The position numbers and the translations under genes were made by a program. From Xenococcus sp. PCC 7305 (GTDB lineage Bacteria; Cyanobacteriota; Cyanobacteriia; Cyanobacteriales; Xenococcaceae), in the NCBI RefSeq assembly GCF_000332055.1, contig NZ_ALVZ01000232.1:1-64000 (forward strand): a stretch of 64,000 nt of DNA, read 5' to 3'. The notes under the pieces were generated by a model. The model had not been told where the DNA came from and made no database searches. It was given only the letters and a program-made list of their open reading frames with translations. Shown piece by piece: positions 17,896 through 25,900 of this stretch (positions are counted from its first letter, which is position 1; every line of letters starts with the position of its first letter).

Positions 17896-17927
17896 CCCTA
17901 GCTCCCCAAATCCCTAAATCCCCAAGT
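17896..17927. repeat. tandem octamer CCCyAArT-type array
   Basis: Four 8-base units lie here: CCCTAGCT, CCCCAAAT, CCCTAAAT and CCCCAAGT. On the other strand they read ATTTGGGG/ATTTAGGG and resemble the GGGAAATA/GGGAATTG array at 57694-57740. The stretch is in the 231-base gap after queC and has no coding potential that I can support. Confidence 0.55.
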
Positions 17928-17971
17928 CCTTATTCAGAACTAGTAAATTTTGTACTCATAGAACTCACGTT

Positions 17972-18296
17972 ATGTACAAGATGATGAGTGAGTTTGAACG
18001 TAGCTTAGCTGTTGTCATTGGCATCAATAAATATCAGAATGGGATTGCTCGGTTACAAACTGCTGTTCCTGATGCGATCGCGATCGCGGAGATTCTCTTA
18101 AGAAAATATCAATATGAATTGATTAACCCTAAATTTTTCTCAGTAGTATTTCTCAGTAGTAATCTTTAAGCATCATGCCACTAAAGATCAACTAAAAACT
18201 CTTTTAAAAGAAGTTCTGCCTGACGAAATCAAATCCACTAAACGCGATCGCACAATACTTGTCTTATTAATAGCGCTATGGTTGAGATGTATATGA
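17972..18296 (+). pseudogene. orthocaspase/peptidase C14 gene remnant, frameshifted and truncated
   Basis: The first frame reads SLAVVIGINKYQNGIARLQTA then VPDAIAIAEILLRKYQYEL, the start of a caspase-like p20 domain, and stops at 18169. The continuation HHATKDQLKTLLKEVLPDEI lies in another frame and matches the next part of such domains. A 13-base tandem duplication at 18136-18161 causes the shift: removing one copy joins the two parts in frame. Similarity ends at a HIP1 site after KRDR, where family members would reach the strand leading to the catalytic His-Gly, so both catalytic residues are lost. The gene is dead. A likely start is ATG 17972 or 17984. Confidence 0.75.
18136..18161 (+). 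repeat. 13-base tandem duplication causing a frameshift
   Basis: TTTCTCAGTAGTA occurs twice in direct succession, at 18136-18148 and 18149-18161. Deleting one copy restores an open frame through the orthocaspase remnant, so the duplication is the inactivating event or one of them. Confidence 0.85.
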
Positions 18297-18328
18297 TATG
18301 GATAACCAGCGATAGAATTGAACCCACG

Positions 18329-18640
18329 ATGAAAGTTAAAAACGTAAAAATTCCGATCGCACAAATCAAAGAACTATGCCAGCTCTACCATATTAATAAA
18401 TTTGCCTTATTTGGTTCGGTGCTGAGAGATGATTTTATGCCCAATAGTGATATAGATGTATTGGTAGAATTTCAAGTTGGGTATACACCTGGATTTTTTA
18501 AACTCCATCAAATTCAAGAAGAAATTTCCCAATTATTTGATGGGAGAAAAATTGATTTAGTTACTCCCAAATTTCTCAACTATCAGATACGAGATCAAAT
18601 CTTAGATGAAATGGAAGTTTGCTATGTCGCAAAAGGATGA
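18329..18640 (+). CDS. MNT-type nucleotidyltransferase (MntA-like antitoxin), orphaned
   Basis: This is a 103-residue minimal nucleotidyltransferase. The GSX10DXD motif is intact: Gly29-Ser30 in FALFGSVLRDDF, then Asp41 and Asp43 in NSDIDVLVEF. MntA-type enzymes silence HEPN toxins by AMPylating a Tyr near their active site. ATG 18329 (MKVKNVKIPI) was chosen because the paralogue at 19569 starts the same way (MKVENIEIPL); a longer frame from 18278 is less likely. Its HEPN partner survives only as 16 codons starting at 18624, so this antitoxin has no cognate toxin here. Confidence 0.85.
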   Translation: MKVKNVKIPIAQIKELCQLYHINKFALFGSVLRDDFMPNSDIDVLVEFQVGYTPGFFKLHQIQEEISQLFDGRKIDLVTPKFLNYQIRDQILDEMEVCYVAKG

Positions 18641-18674
18641 GCGAGTTTTTATTAAACACAAGCGATCGCCTTAA
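18624..18674 (+). pseudogene. truncated start of a HEPN toxin gene
   Basis: ATG 18624 overlaps the end of the nucleotidyltransferase gene by 17 bases, as the intact pair at 19873 overlaps by 29. It reads MSQKDERVFIKH, a typical N-terminus for the HEPN partner of MNT genes, and then runs into KRSP and a stop inside a HIP1 octamer (18662-18669). The rest of the toxin gene is missing. Three HIP1 sites lie within 60 bases here. The identification rests on position and 12 residues. Confidence 0.55.
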
Positions 18675-18734
18675 AGTCTATAATTTGCGATCGCACTAGA
18701 CATGATATTACGCGATCGCGATTACGATAAGATA

Positions 18735-19160
18735 TCAACATTTTTGACAATAAACATAACCATTCTCTCCATAACTAAGAATTTTAAGATCGCGTGTAAG
18801 CAAAGTTAAATCATTGAGTCTTGCCGTAGCCACAATCATTCTATCTGCGGGATCTCCGTGAAAACCTCCTGGCAAAAAGCTACTTTCAATTGCTACTTCT
18901 GGAGTAAGCAAAGATAGGTTAACACCAGGTTGAGCTAAACTTTCTTTTACCCACTGATTGATTGGCTTGGTCAAAGTGATTCGATTTTTCGAGACTAGCA
19001 TCGATAACTCCCAAACTGAGATAGCGGGGACAAATACCTTTCCCTTACTTCCAGCTAAATTGATATAAGTAATTGTATCTGTCGATAATTCTGTTGACCC
19101 AGTGCATAGCCAAATCCAAGTATGAGTATCGAGTAGGATGCCTCGATCTAAATTAGACAT
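18735..19160 (-). CDS. vapC: VapC-like PIN-domain ribonuclease toxin
   Basis: This 141-residue PIN domain protein is a predicted Mg-dependent ribonuclease toxin. The acidic active-site residues are visible: Asp11 in LLDTHTW, Glu51 in SVWELS, Asp103 and Asp106 in DPADRMI, and Asp124 in LLTRD. The gene overlaps its upstream antitoxin gene by eight bases. It lies in the small island between the two queC repeats. VapC toxins usually cut tRNA or rRNA, but the target here is unknown. Confidence 0.9.
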   Translation of the reverse strand: MSNLDRGILLDTHTWIWLCTGSTELSTDTITYINLAGSKGKVFVPAISVWELSMLVSKNRITLTKPINQWVKESLAQPGVNLSLLTPEVAIESSFLPGGFHGDPADRMIVATARLNDLTLLTRDLKILSYGENGYVYCQKC

Positions 19161-19392
19161 CTACCTCCCAAACTTCCCCAATGCTTTCAACAATATCTCC
19201 ATGAAATTCAACAGTATTAGCTAAACAACCGAATAAAGAATAGTTTTCGTCTTCAATAGGAGTAAGTTGAGCCATTGGCTTACCATGTTTAGTAATGGTT
19301 ATTGGTTGTTTTGTTTGGTTAACGCGATCAATTAGTTTCAAACAATGGGTTTTAAATTCTCCTGCACCTACTTGTTCTCGATTTTGTGCCAT
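19153..19392 (-). CDS. Phd/YefM-type antitoxin
   Basis: This 79-residue antitoxin pairs with the PIN toxin next to it. The N-terminal DNA-binding part shows VGAGEFKTHCLKLIDRVNQT followed by PITITKHGKPMAQLTPI, typical of Phd/YefM. The acidic C-terminal tail (EDENYSLFGCLANTVEFHGD) would bind and block the toxin. It probably represses its own promoter, which must lie in 19393-19480. The start is ATG. Confidence 0.9.
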   Translation of the reverse strand: MAQNREQVGAGEFKTHCLKLIDRVNQTKQPITITKHGKPMAQLTPIEDENYSLFGCLANTVEFHGDIVESIGEVWEVDV

Positions 19393-19500
19393 TTTTAGTC
19401 ATGGTTATATATCTATGGTCATAATTATTTTATCAATAAAGAATTTACATTGCATTTCATAGCTTATCCAGCGATCGCACCATAGATAATATTCCGCGAC

Positions 19501-19537
19501 CCGCGAAGCGGATCTCTTTGAGATCACGAATTAGAGT
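19501..19537. repeat. dispersed CCGCGAAGCGG palindromic repeat, copy B
   Basis: CCGCGAAGCGGAT followed by CTCTTTGAGATCACGAA matches the copy at 8048. The longer open frame of the next gene begins inside it (TTG 19518), which argues that the true start is the downstream ATG 19569. Confidence 0.6.
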
Positions 19538-19568
19538 TAAAATTCTCTTAGCTTCCTTAACTTCCAAG

Positions 19569-19901
19569 ATGAAAGTAGAAAATATAGAAATCCCCCTAGA
19601 GAAGATCAAAACATTTTGCGCAAATTGGCAAATTATTGAATTTGCTTTCTTTGGTTCGGTTTTACGGGATGATTTTCGTCCCGATAGCGATATTGATGTC
19701 ATGGTTCAATTTGATGCTAGTGCTCATCCTACCTTCTTAAATCTTGAGCAGATGGAAGCAGAGTTAAAAACTATTTTTCAAAGAGAAGTCGATCTAATTA
19801 CTCGTCAAGGTATTGAATCCAGTCGTAACTATTTGCGCCGTCAAGAAATCCTATCCTCGGTTCAGGTGATTTATGCAAAGAGATCTTCAATTTCTGCTTG
19901 A
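19569..19901 (+). CDS. mntA: MntA-like nucleotidyltransferase antitoxin
   Basis: This 110-residue minimal nucleotidyltransferase has an intact GSX10DXD motif: Gly29-Ser30 in FFGSVLRDDF, and Asp41 and Asp43 in DSDIDVMVQF. MntA adds AMP to a Tyr of its HEPN toxin partner and so inactivates it. ATG 19569 gives a start like that of the paralogue at 18329. Its end overlaps the HEPN gene by 29 bases. The two nucleotidyltransferases in this island are close paralogues, so the system is present once intact and once broken. Confidence 0.9.
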   Translation: MKVENIEIPLEKIKTFCANWQIIEFAFFGSVLRDDFRPDSDIDVMVQFDASAHPTFLNLEQMEAELKTIFQREVDLITRQGIESSRNYLRRQEILSSVQVIYAKRSSISA

Positions 19902-20211
19902 TATGTTGCAATCGGCGGAACTTATCATACAATACACCAATCAATGTTCAAAAGATGAATTTATTGAAAATATTCAACTTCAAGATTCAGTAATTAGAAG
20001 ATTGTTAGTCATTGCTGAAGCCGCAAGAAGGGTTTCCGCAACAACTCGAACCACGTTATCCAATATTTCATGGCAAGAGATTAACGGAATGAGAAATCGC
20101 TTAGTTCATGAATACGATGATATTAACCTCAATATCGTTTGGGATGTTGTTCAAAATGAAATACCAATTTTGATTCAGCAGCTAAAGTTAATAGTTCCTT
20201 CTGATAAGTAA
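19873..20211 (+). CDS. hepT: HEPN-domain ribonuclease toxin (HepT-like, DUF86)
   Basis: This 112-residue HEPN protein is the toxin partner of the overlapping mntA. The ribonuclease motif RX4HXY is present: Arg74, His79 and Tyr81 in RNRLVHEY. In studied HepT/MntA pairs the Tyr is the residue modified by the antitoxin, and the toxin is an RNase. Helices at 5-22 and 38-60 fit the fold. The start is ATG inside the mntA gene, so the two are co-translated. Confidence 0.9.
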   Translation: MQRDLQFLLDMLQSAELIIQYTNQCSKDEFIENIQLQDSVIRRLLVIAEAARRVSATTRTTLSNISWQEINGMRNRLVHEYDDINLNIVWDVVQNEIPILIQQLKLIVPSDK

Positions 20212-20341
20212 ACAACTTTAGACTATGGAATAGAACGAACAATGAGTACTATTAACGATGTTTATTTGTTTAAGCAGATTACTCTATAGTGCGATCGCGC
20301 GACACTTATTTCAACCAGATTTGGTCAATCATTCTATAGAG

Positions 20342-20373
20342 AGATCTGACTTGGCAACCCATCTTGCGTAAGC
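20342..20373 (+). repeat. direct repeat of the queC 3' end, right copy
   Basis: This copy encodes RSDLATHLA and a TAA, the C-terminus of QueC, but no queC body stands upstream. It aligns with 17711-17742 at 29 of 32 positions. The 2.6 kb between the copies contains only toxin-antitoxin genes and remnants. The upstream gap from 20212 holds one HIP1 octamer (GCGATCGC) and nothing else I can name. Confidence 0.7.
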
Positions 20374-20416
20374 TAAATTTAACTCCATTGTTCCTTTTAT
20401 CTATCTGGGCGATCGC

Positions 20417-21799
20417 ATGATTAATGTACAACCTTCATTGGAATTCATTCCTCCAGCCTATAATGACCTTGTTTGGCGAGGATCGCGATCGCTAGTCCCC
20501 TTTTGGTTGCGTTATACCCAGGGCATTACTGATGTCAGAGTAGATAATGCCGAAGAATTGATTGAACTCTATCGTCAGTTTGATCAGGGAAAAACCCGAT
20601 TTTTAATTGCTTTTCGTCATCCTTCTACTATCGATCCTCCCTGTATCAGTCAGCTATTGTGGAACCTATTGCCCCAAATTGCCAAACAATCCGGGAACCC
20701 GCTAAACTTTCAGGTTCATACCCATTTTATCTACGATCGCGGGATTCCTCTCTGGGCAGGCCCGAAGGTGGGATGGCTGATCTCCCAGCTAGGAGGGACC
20801 CCCATTCGTCGAGGCACTTTAGATCGCCAAGGATTGCGATCAATTCGCGACTTATTTGTCAATGGTCAGTTTCCCCTCGCCGCCGCCCCAGAAGGTGCGA
20901 CCAATGGCCATAATGAAATCATTAGTCCCCTCGAACCTGGGATTGCCCAATTCGGTTTCTGGTGCCAGGAGGATTTGCAAAAAGCTCAGATTGATGCGGA
21001 CGTTGCGATCGCACCATTAGGAATTAGATATCATTTTTTTGAAGACCCTTGGCGATCTTTAGAAAAACTGTTGTCTCAACTCGAAGTTGACAGCGGACTA
21101 ACAGAGCAAGCAAGCTCTAGTATGGGGTTAAGAAACGGGCATCCCTTAACATTAGAGCAAGAGAAACTATTTTACGGGCGACTTTCTCAACTAGCAGAAC
21201 ATTTACTATCATTGCTAGAAAAGTTTTACAGTCAGTTTTATCGGCAAACTCCTACCCCTGAAAATGAAGACTTGCCATCCCGCCTTCAAGCCTTATTGAA
21301 CGCTGCTTTAAGTGTTACCGAACAAGCTTTTGCCGTCAAACCCAATGGAAATTTGAGCGATCGCTGCCGGCGAGTTGAACAGGCAGGTTGGGAGCGGATT
21401 TATCGTCAGGACTTAGCCGAATTGGATAGTCTTGCTCCCGCCGTTAAAGGCTTAGCAAATCTGGTTGCCTCGGAAGCTGAACTACGTCTTTGGCATATGC
21501 GACTAGTAGAAAACTTGGTTAGTGTTACGGGGAGATATGTGGCGGAAAAGCCTACCGCAGAACGCTTTGCTGATACTATTTTATTACTGTGGAAAATAGT
21601 AGCTCGCCTAAAAGGACAATCTAATCTGAAGCTGCCTTTTTTAGGAAACAAATGGGCACAGTTCACAGTAAAACAACCACTAATTATTGCTAATTATGGG
21701 GATGATTATAAGTCTAACCGCCGCCAAGCTATTGCTAATTTAACCCAGGATTTACAAACTTCATTGGAAGATGCAATTAGATCAAAAAACCCTGGCTGA
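20417..21799 (+). CDS. PlsC-type 1-acyl-glycerol-phosphate acyltransferase family protein
   Basis: The 460-residue protein contains an acyltransferase domain in its first half. The HX4D motif is at His68-Asp73 (FRHPSTIDPP), followed by the substrate-binding EGATNG segment near residue 160. The C-terminal half (about 230-460) is helical and soluble, longer than in a plain PlsC (about 240 residues). It probably acylates a lysophospholipid or a related acceptor at the membrane. It starts with ATG 20417 just after a HIP1 site and outside the island. Confidence 0.85.
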   Translation: MINVQPSLEFIPPAYNDLVWRGSRSLVPFWLRYTQGITDVRVDNAEELIELYRQFDQGKTRFLIAFRHPSTIDPPCISQLLWNLLPQIAKQSGNPLNFQVHTHFIYDRGIPLWAGPKVGWLISQLGGTPIRRGTLDRQGLRSIRDLFVNGQFPLAAAPEGATNGHNEIISPLEPGIAQFGFWCQEDLQKAQIDADVAIAPLGIRYHFFEDPWRSLEKLLSQLEVDSGLTEQASSSMGLRNGHPLTLEQEKLFYGRLSQLAEHLLSLLEKFYSQFYRQTPTPENEDLPSRLQALLNAALSVTEQAFAVKPNGNLSDRCRRVEQAGWERIYRQDLAELDSLAPAVKGLANLVASEAELRLWHMRLVENLVSVTGRYVAEKPTAERFADTILLLWKIVARLKGQSNLKLPFLGNKWAQFTVKQPLIIANYGDDYKSNRRQAIANLTQDLQTSLEDAIRSKNPG

Positions 21800-21948
21800 A
21801 TTTTGAAAATTTAACGGTAGCAATCCCAAATTAAGATTAAGGAAACATTCAGAGCAAAAGTTTCGGGATTTTGCCTAAGTAATTATACAATTCATACTAA
21901 GCAAAGTAGGACTGCTACCTATTAACAGGATCAGCCGTTATATAGTTG

Positions 21949-22185
21949 CTATACAAGCACCCTGCTGCGGGAGATTGATTTTTTTCTAGATGTTTTGGTT
22001 TTAAATTTCTTGGTTTGGTTTAGTGGACGTAAATCTTGAGTAATAGGGATTTTTTTAGGATTGCTAGCTCTCAATAACGCGACAATGCGCTGACAGGTTT
22101 TGTAACAACCAATAGTTGCTAATAGTTTGTTTTCCTCGTAAATACCCCAGCGATTGTTAGCTAGCTCTTGGGAATAGTAAGTCAT
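21949..22185 (-). CDS. small basic protein, unknown function
   Basis: This is an unrecognised 78-residue protein. The N-terminal half is compact (NNRWGIYEENKLLATIGCYKTC) and includes two Cys residues four apart. The C-terminal half is very Lys/Arg/Ser-rich and possibly disordered or nucleic-acid-binding. No partner gene lies on the same strand nearby. It may be a real conserved small gene, but only the open frame and composition support it. Confidence 0.5.
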   Translation of the reverse strand: MTYYSQELANNRWGIYEENKLLATIGCYKTCQRIVALLRASNPKKIPITQDLRPLNQTKKFKTKTSRKKSISRSRVLV

Positions 22186-22483
22186 TTTATTTTGTGTGGA
22201 GGTAAACGTTATAGAGTCATATGTATATTAAGGGCTGTACTTACTTAATTCTACAACCGTAAAAATACGTATTTTATGCATTTTCCTCAAAATACTCAGT
22301 GCTTTAACGGAAAACACGTAGTTTCCCCTGTCCGAATTTTCTCTTAAGTACTCCGAAATAATACGAGCTACTAAACAATATGATTTAAAGAATGATGCGA
22401 TTCATTACAGGATATCTAATTTCTTTAACAATTGTCAATAATTAATTATCAAATACCCTAAAATCGTCCCCTAATCTTGTAAT

Positions 22484-23803
22484 TTACCTTCCCAATTTAT
22501 TGGGAATTCCTTGGCACCCCCCAGGAATTGTCTCCCGGCTTTTTTCGCCACACCAAGCACAAAGATAGTAGCGCTGTTCTTCATTAAGGCGTTTCACTTG
22601 CGATAAATTTGCCCTTTCTACCACCATTCCTGTATGTTCACCTGTTTTATAGTTAGGAATCGCGGTGCGAGTGCGAGGAGTTGCCGTGTCTGCTTCACCG
22701 TAAAACAAAATGGTGCCCTTGAGATCTGCATCTTCGAGATTCGCTTCGTATAAGACTGTACGAGAGAGATTGGCCTTGACCAAATCAGTTTGAGAAAGAT
22801 TGGTTCTCACCATATTGGCATTGCTCAAATCAGTCCAACGCAAATCCTGACCGGATAAATCTGTTCCCGCCAGGATTACTCCTAGATCAATCACTCTAAT
22901 ACCATGAAGCCGATCTTCGGCATAACCTCCAGTGCCATCAAGCATTGGTCTCCCAAGACGACTATCTCGCTGAAGCGGAGTTAATAATCGAGACTGGGAT
23001 AAAAAACGCAGAATCTTGGCTTTGCCAGCAGAATCAACACTTGACAGGATGGCGGCAGTTCGGCCTTCTGCGATCGCTCTTTCTTGGGGCCAATCTTCGA
23101 GTAAACCTTCCTCATTAATCGTCAGGTCAGAAATTCCCTGAAAGTAAGCATCAATAGTTTGTTGCTGGGTAATCAGATTTTGTTGAATAGTCAAATCTCT
23201 GGAGATAATATACTGGGCCCAAGCGACATAAACTGCGAGAATTGCGATCGAGATTTGGCCTAAGGCTCCGACCCATTCTGCCCAAGAACCAAATTCATCA
23301 TATTTAAAATTGTTTAACCAATTGCCAATACTGACATAAAACCCCAAATATTTGAGCAATACTGCGATCGCCAGAGCAAAACTAATAAAGGCTAAAAGAT
23401 TTCTTTTTTCTGAAGGTGTGAGGAATCTGGCAATTAAGCCTCTAATAGAATTAATTACAACCCCCAGAGAAAGCAATAAAGCTCCCATAGCTCCTAAAAT
23501 AGCTAGAAAAGCAATCCTCGACCATAATCCGATTCCCATAACAACTAAAGAAATCAGGAGCATTTGGGATTTAGTCAAGGGCATCTTGAAGGTAGAAATT
23601 TTTGTTACCAGAGGGTTAATCAGAGTATAAATAGTATTGGGCTTATAGCTGAGCGATGAGTTCTCAATTTCAACCTGAGCATTCTGGCCATCTTGATTGC
23701 CGTCTGGGATGAGATTTTCTGGATTAGAATTAGACTTGGTTGGTTGCTCTGTCATTGATTTTAGAACATTGACTCTGACATAAAACTGACGATCAACAGT
23801 CAT
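22484..23803 (-). CDS. membrane protein with C-terminal pentapeptide repeats
   Basis: The 439-residue protein has a polar N-terminus, four hydrophobic segments (about 81-97, 99-117, 136-158 and 175-196), a soluble linker, and about 12 pentapeptide repeats at 309-370 (GTDLSGQDLRWTDLSNANMV and onward), which form a right-handed beta helix. A Cys-x-x-Cys (CAWC) lies near the C-terminus. An alternative start is the Met at residue 17 (ATG 23755). Pentapeptide repeats are very common in cyanobacteria and their role is usually unknown. No partner gene is apparent. Confidence 0.85.
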   Translation of the reverse strand: MTVDRQFYVRVNVLKSMTEQPTKSNSNPENLIPDGNQDGQNAQVEIENSSLSYKPNTIYTLINPLVTKISTFKMPLTKSQMLLISLVVMGIGLWSRIAFLAILGAMGALLLSLGVVINSIRGLIARFLTPSEKRNLLAFISFALAIAVLLKYLGFYVSIGNWLNNFKYDEFGSWAEWVGALGQISIAILAVYVAWAQYIISRDLTIQQNLITQQQTIDAYFQGISDLTINEEGLLEDWPQERAIAEGRTAAILSSVDSAGKAKILRFLSQSRLLTPLQRDSRLGRPMLDGTGGYAEDRLHGIRVIDLGVILAGTDLSGQDLRWTDLSNANMVRTNLSQTDLVKANLSRTVLYEANLEDADLKGTILFYGEADTATPRTRTAIPNYKTGEHTGMVVERANLSQVKRLNEEQRYYLCAWCGEKSRETIPGGCQGIPNKLGR

Positions 23804-23880
23804 TATAATTTAGTCGATAAAAAAAATTGGAGAAAATCGCAATCATCATGTACAATTTATGATTGTGGCTAAATAAATTT

Positions 23881-24066
23881 ATTGTCTGCTCGGACAATAG
23901 TAAAGTTTCCTAACTTTATTCGAGTTACTGAGCAACCATTAATGTTTTCTGCCTGCTTCCTTGGATACTGAAGGGAATTTACCTTTAAGTCTAGAAGAGC
24001 CCAGGCAAATATAAAGACCTCAGCTCAAGCAACATCTGTTCCGTCGGGTTGTTAGGTCATAACTTT
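23881..24066 (+). ncRNA. possible structured RNA in the rplC leader
   Basis: A perfect hairpin at 23881-23898 (ATTGTC, six-base loop, GACAAT) precedes a region closed by long-range pairing. AAAGTT 23902-23907 pairs with AACTTT 24061-24066, and CCTAAC 23909-23914 pairs with GTTAGG 24051-24056. Inside, TGCCTG 23950-23955 pairs with CAGGCA 24002-24007. This is a folded element of about 165 bases with no open frame. It could be a leader or a separate small RNA. It matches no RNA family that I recognise. Confidence 0.4.
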
Positions 24067-24151
24067 TAGAAAACAAAACCATATATTAAGTAGCTACCCA
24101 TGTTGTTTTGGTAGACATTTCTTGTGTCTTCAATAGGCAGCATGACCATCT

Positions 24152-24185
24152 AAACTGTTGCTAATTAATAAAAAAGTAACAGTTT
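24152..24185 (+). promoter_or_regulatory. hairpin in the 5' leader of the ribosomal operon
   Basis: AAACTGTTGC (24152-24161) pairs with GTAACAGTTT (24176-24185) over 10 pairs, one of them G-U, around an A-rich loop. It ends 55 bases before the rplC start. The 437 bases upstream of rplC hold no gene. In E. coli, L4 regulates its operon through a leader, and a similar control here is an inference. The candidate rplC ribosome binding site AAAGGGG follows at about 24224-24230. Confidence 0.45.
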
Positions 24186-24240
24186 AACATGCGGCTGCGA
24201 TCTTATTTAATGTTCTTTAGCGAAAAAGGGGTTAACATCT

Positions 24241-24885
24241 GTGTCTGTCGGCATACTGGGAACCAAACTAGGCATGACCCAAATCTTTAACCAAGAAACG
24301 GGAACTGCTATTCCCGTAACTGTGGTTCAAGCTGGTCCTTGTACTATTACCCAAATCAAAACCCAAGAAACTGACGGCTACTGCTCCGTTCAGATTGGCT
24401 ACCAAGAAGTCAAAGAAAAAGCTCTCTCTAAGCCAGAATTGGGCCATTTGAAGAAAGCTTCGGCTTCTCCGCTGCGTCATCTCAAGGAATACCGCACTAA
24501 CGATGTTGCGAACTTTGAATTAGGTCAAGCACTAGGTGCCAGCTTATTTGATGCCGGAGCCATTGTTGATATCAGTGGGAAGACTATTGGCCGTGGTTTT
24601 GCTGGATACCAAAAACGCCATAACTTCAAAAGAGGTCAAATGGCTCATGGTTCCAAAAATCATCGTGCCCCAGGCTCTACTGGTGCTGGTACTACTCCGG
24701 GACGTGTTTATCCTGGGAAAAAGATGGCCGGGCGCTACGGCGGTAAACAAGTTACGATTCGCAAGCTAGAAGTTGTTCAAATAGATGCTGAGCGCAACTT
24801 GCTCCTAATCAAAGGGGCAGTCCCTGGAAAGCCAGGGGCTTTATTGAGTATTACTCCCGCCAATATTGTCGGAGCTAAAAAATAA
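24241..24885 (+). CDS. rplC: 50S ribosomal protein L3
   Basis: The 214-residue protein is complete. It starts at GTG 24241 and reads [14 protein letters not shown]. The conserved loop that reaches toward the peptidyl transferase centre is present ([18 protein letters not shown], then [19 protein letters not shown]). It heads the ribosomal cluster because cyanobacteria carry rpsJ elsewhere, which agrees with its absence upstream here. rplD follows after 27 bases. Confidence 0.97.
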   Translation: MSVGILGTKLGMTQIFNQETGTAIPVTVVQAGPCTITQIKTQETDGYCSVQIGYQEVKEKALSKPELGHLKKASASPLRHLKEYRTNDVANFELGQALGASLFDAGAIVDISGKTIGRGFAGYQKRHNFKRGQMAHGSKNHRAPGSTGAGTTPGRVYPGKKMAGRYGGKQVTIRKLEVVQIDAERNLLLIKGAVPGKPGALLSITPANIVGAKK

Positions 24886-24912
24886 GCTGTTATCAACCAG
24901 TAACAAGTGACC

Positions 24913-25545
24913 ATGGTGAATTGTGTAGTTAAAAATTGGCAAGGGGAACAAGTCTCAGAGGCCTCCCTGGAGCTAAAAGTAGCAAAAGAAGAAAATGCTA
25001 ATCATATTGTCCACCGGGCATTAGTTAGACAAATGGCTAAAGCTCGTCAAGGCACAGCTTCCTCTAAAACTAGAGCTGAAGTTCGAGGTGGTGGACGCAA
25101 GCCTTGGAGACAAAAAGGAACTGGACGGGCTCGTGCCGGTTCGATTCGTTCTCCTCTCTGGCGTGGTGGTGGTGTGATCTTTGGTCCTAAACCCAGAGAC
25201 TACGACCTCAAAATGAATAAAAAAGAGCGGCGTCTGGCATTGAGAACTGCCTTCAGTAGTTGCTTAGAAAATGCGGTAGTAGTAGAGAATTTTGCTGAAG
25301 AGATTGCTCGTCCCAAAACCAAGGAGATAATTTCTGCTTTGGAAAGATGGAAAGTAGATCCCAATCAAAAAGTGTTACTGATAGTCACAGAAATTACCGA
25401 AAATCTGAATCTATCCACCCGCAATATTCCCAACGTAAAGCTACTCAAGGCAAGCAACTTGAATGTCTACGATTTGCTCAATGCGCAGCAAGTTGTAGTA
25501 ACCACAGATGCTTTGACCAAAATACAGGAGGTTTATGGTGACTGA
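24913..25545 (+). CDS. rplD: 50S ribosomal protein L4
   Basis: The protein is 210 residues from ATG 24913 (MVNCVVKNW). A GTG two codons upstream at 24907 is possible but less likely. The long tunnel loop is intact ([20 protein letters not shown]). L4 is the autoregulator of the S10 operon in E. coli; whether it acts on the leader hairpins here is open. The 3' end overlaps the start of rplW. Confidence 0.97.
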   Translation: MVNCVVKNWQGEQVSEASLELKVAKEENANHIVHRALVRQMAKARQGTASSKTRAEVRGGGRKPWRQKGTGRARAGSIRSPLWRGGGVIFGPKPRDYDLKMNKKERRLALRTAFSSCLENAVVVENFAEEIARPKTKEIISALERWKVDPNQKVLLIVTEITENLNLSTRNIPNVKLLKASNLNVYDLLNAQQVVVTTDALTKIQEVYGD

Positions 25546-25840
25546 TTATAATCCAAGAGATCTCGCGGATCTGATCCTTAAGCCAATCGTTACCGAGAAG
25601 GCAACCTTGCAAATGGAAGAAAACAAATATGTTTTCGATGTTTTGCCCAAAGCGACCAAGCCGGAAATTAAAGCAGCTATTGAGAGTCTATTTGACGTTA
25701 AAGTCACTAGTGTGAATACTCTTAAGTTACCTCGCAAGCAACGTCGTGTAGGGAGATTTGTCGGTTACAAAGCTCAGTACAAAAGGGCGATCGTAACCTT
25801 ACAGGAAGGAAATAGTATCGAACTATTCCCTGACGTGTAG
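25535..25840 (+). CDS. rplW: 50S ribosomal protein L23
   Basis: The protein is about 100 residues. It starts [20 protein letters not shown] and ends in the typical KRAIVTL strand. A strong AGGAGG (about 25527) overlaps the end of rplD. Its spacing fits the GTG at 25538 slightly better than the ATG at 25535, so the first residue may be MTDYN. L23 sits at the tunnel exit and docks trigger factor and SRP. Confidence 0.96.
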   Translation: MVTDYNPRDLADLILKPIVTEKATLQMEENKYVFDVLPKATKPEIKAAIESLFDVKVTSVNTLKLPRKQRRVGRFVGYKAQYKRAIVTLQEGNSIELFPDV

Positions 25841-25900
25841 AAAACAAACTTATTTAACCCGAAAACTAACGAGCTAGAATTAGCAATTACAATTTAAATT

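Noticed and set aside
19457-19702. 81-codon minus-strand frame containing IRFAG
   Set aside because: It is antisense to mntA and passes through the dispersed palindrome, which explains its likeness to the ComEC tail.
23940-23980. CTGCTTCC stretch considered as an SRP RNA
   Set aside because: The conserved GGAA loop and the GTCAGGTCCGGAAGG core of SRP RNA are missing on either strand.
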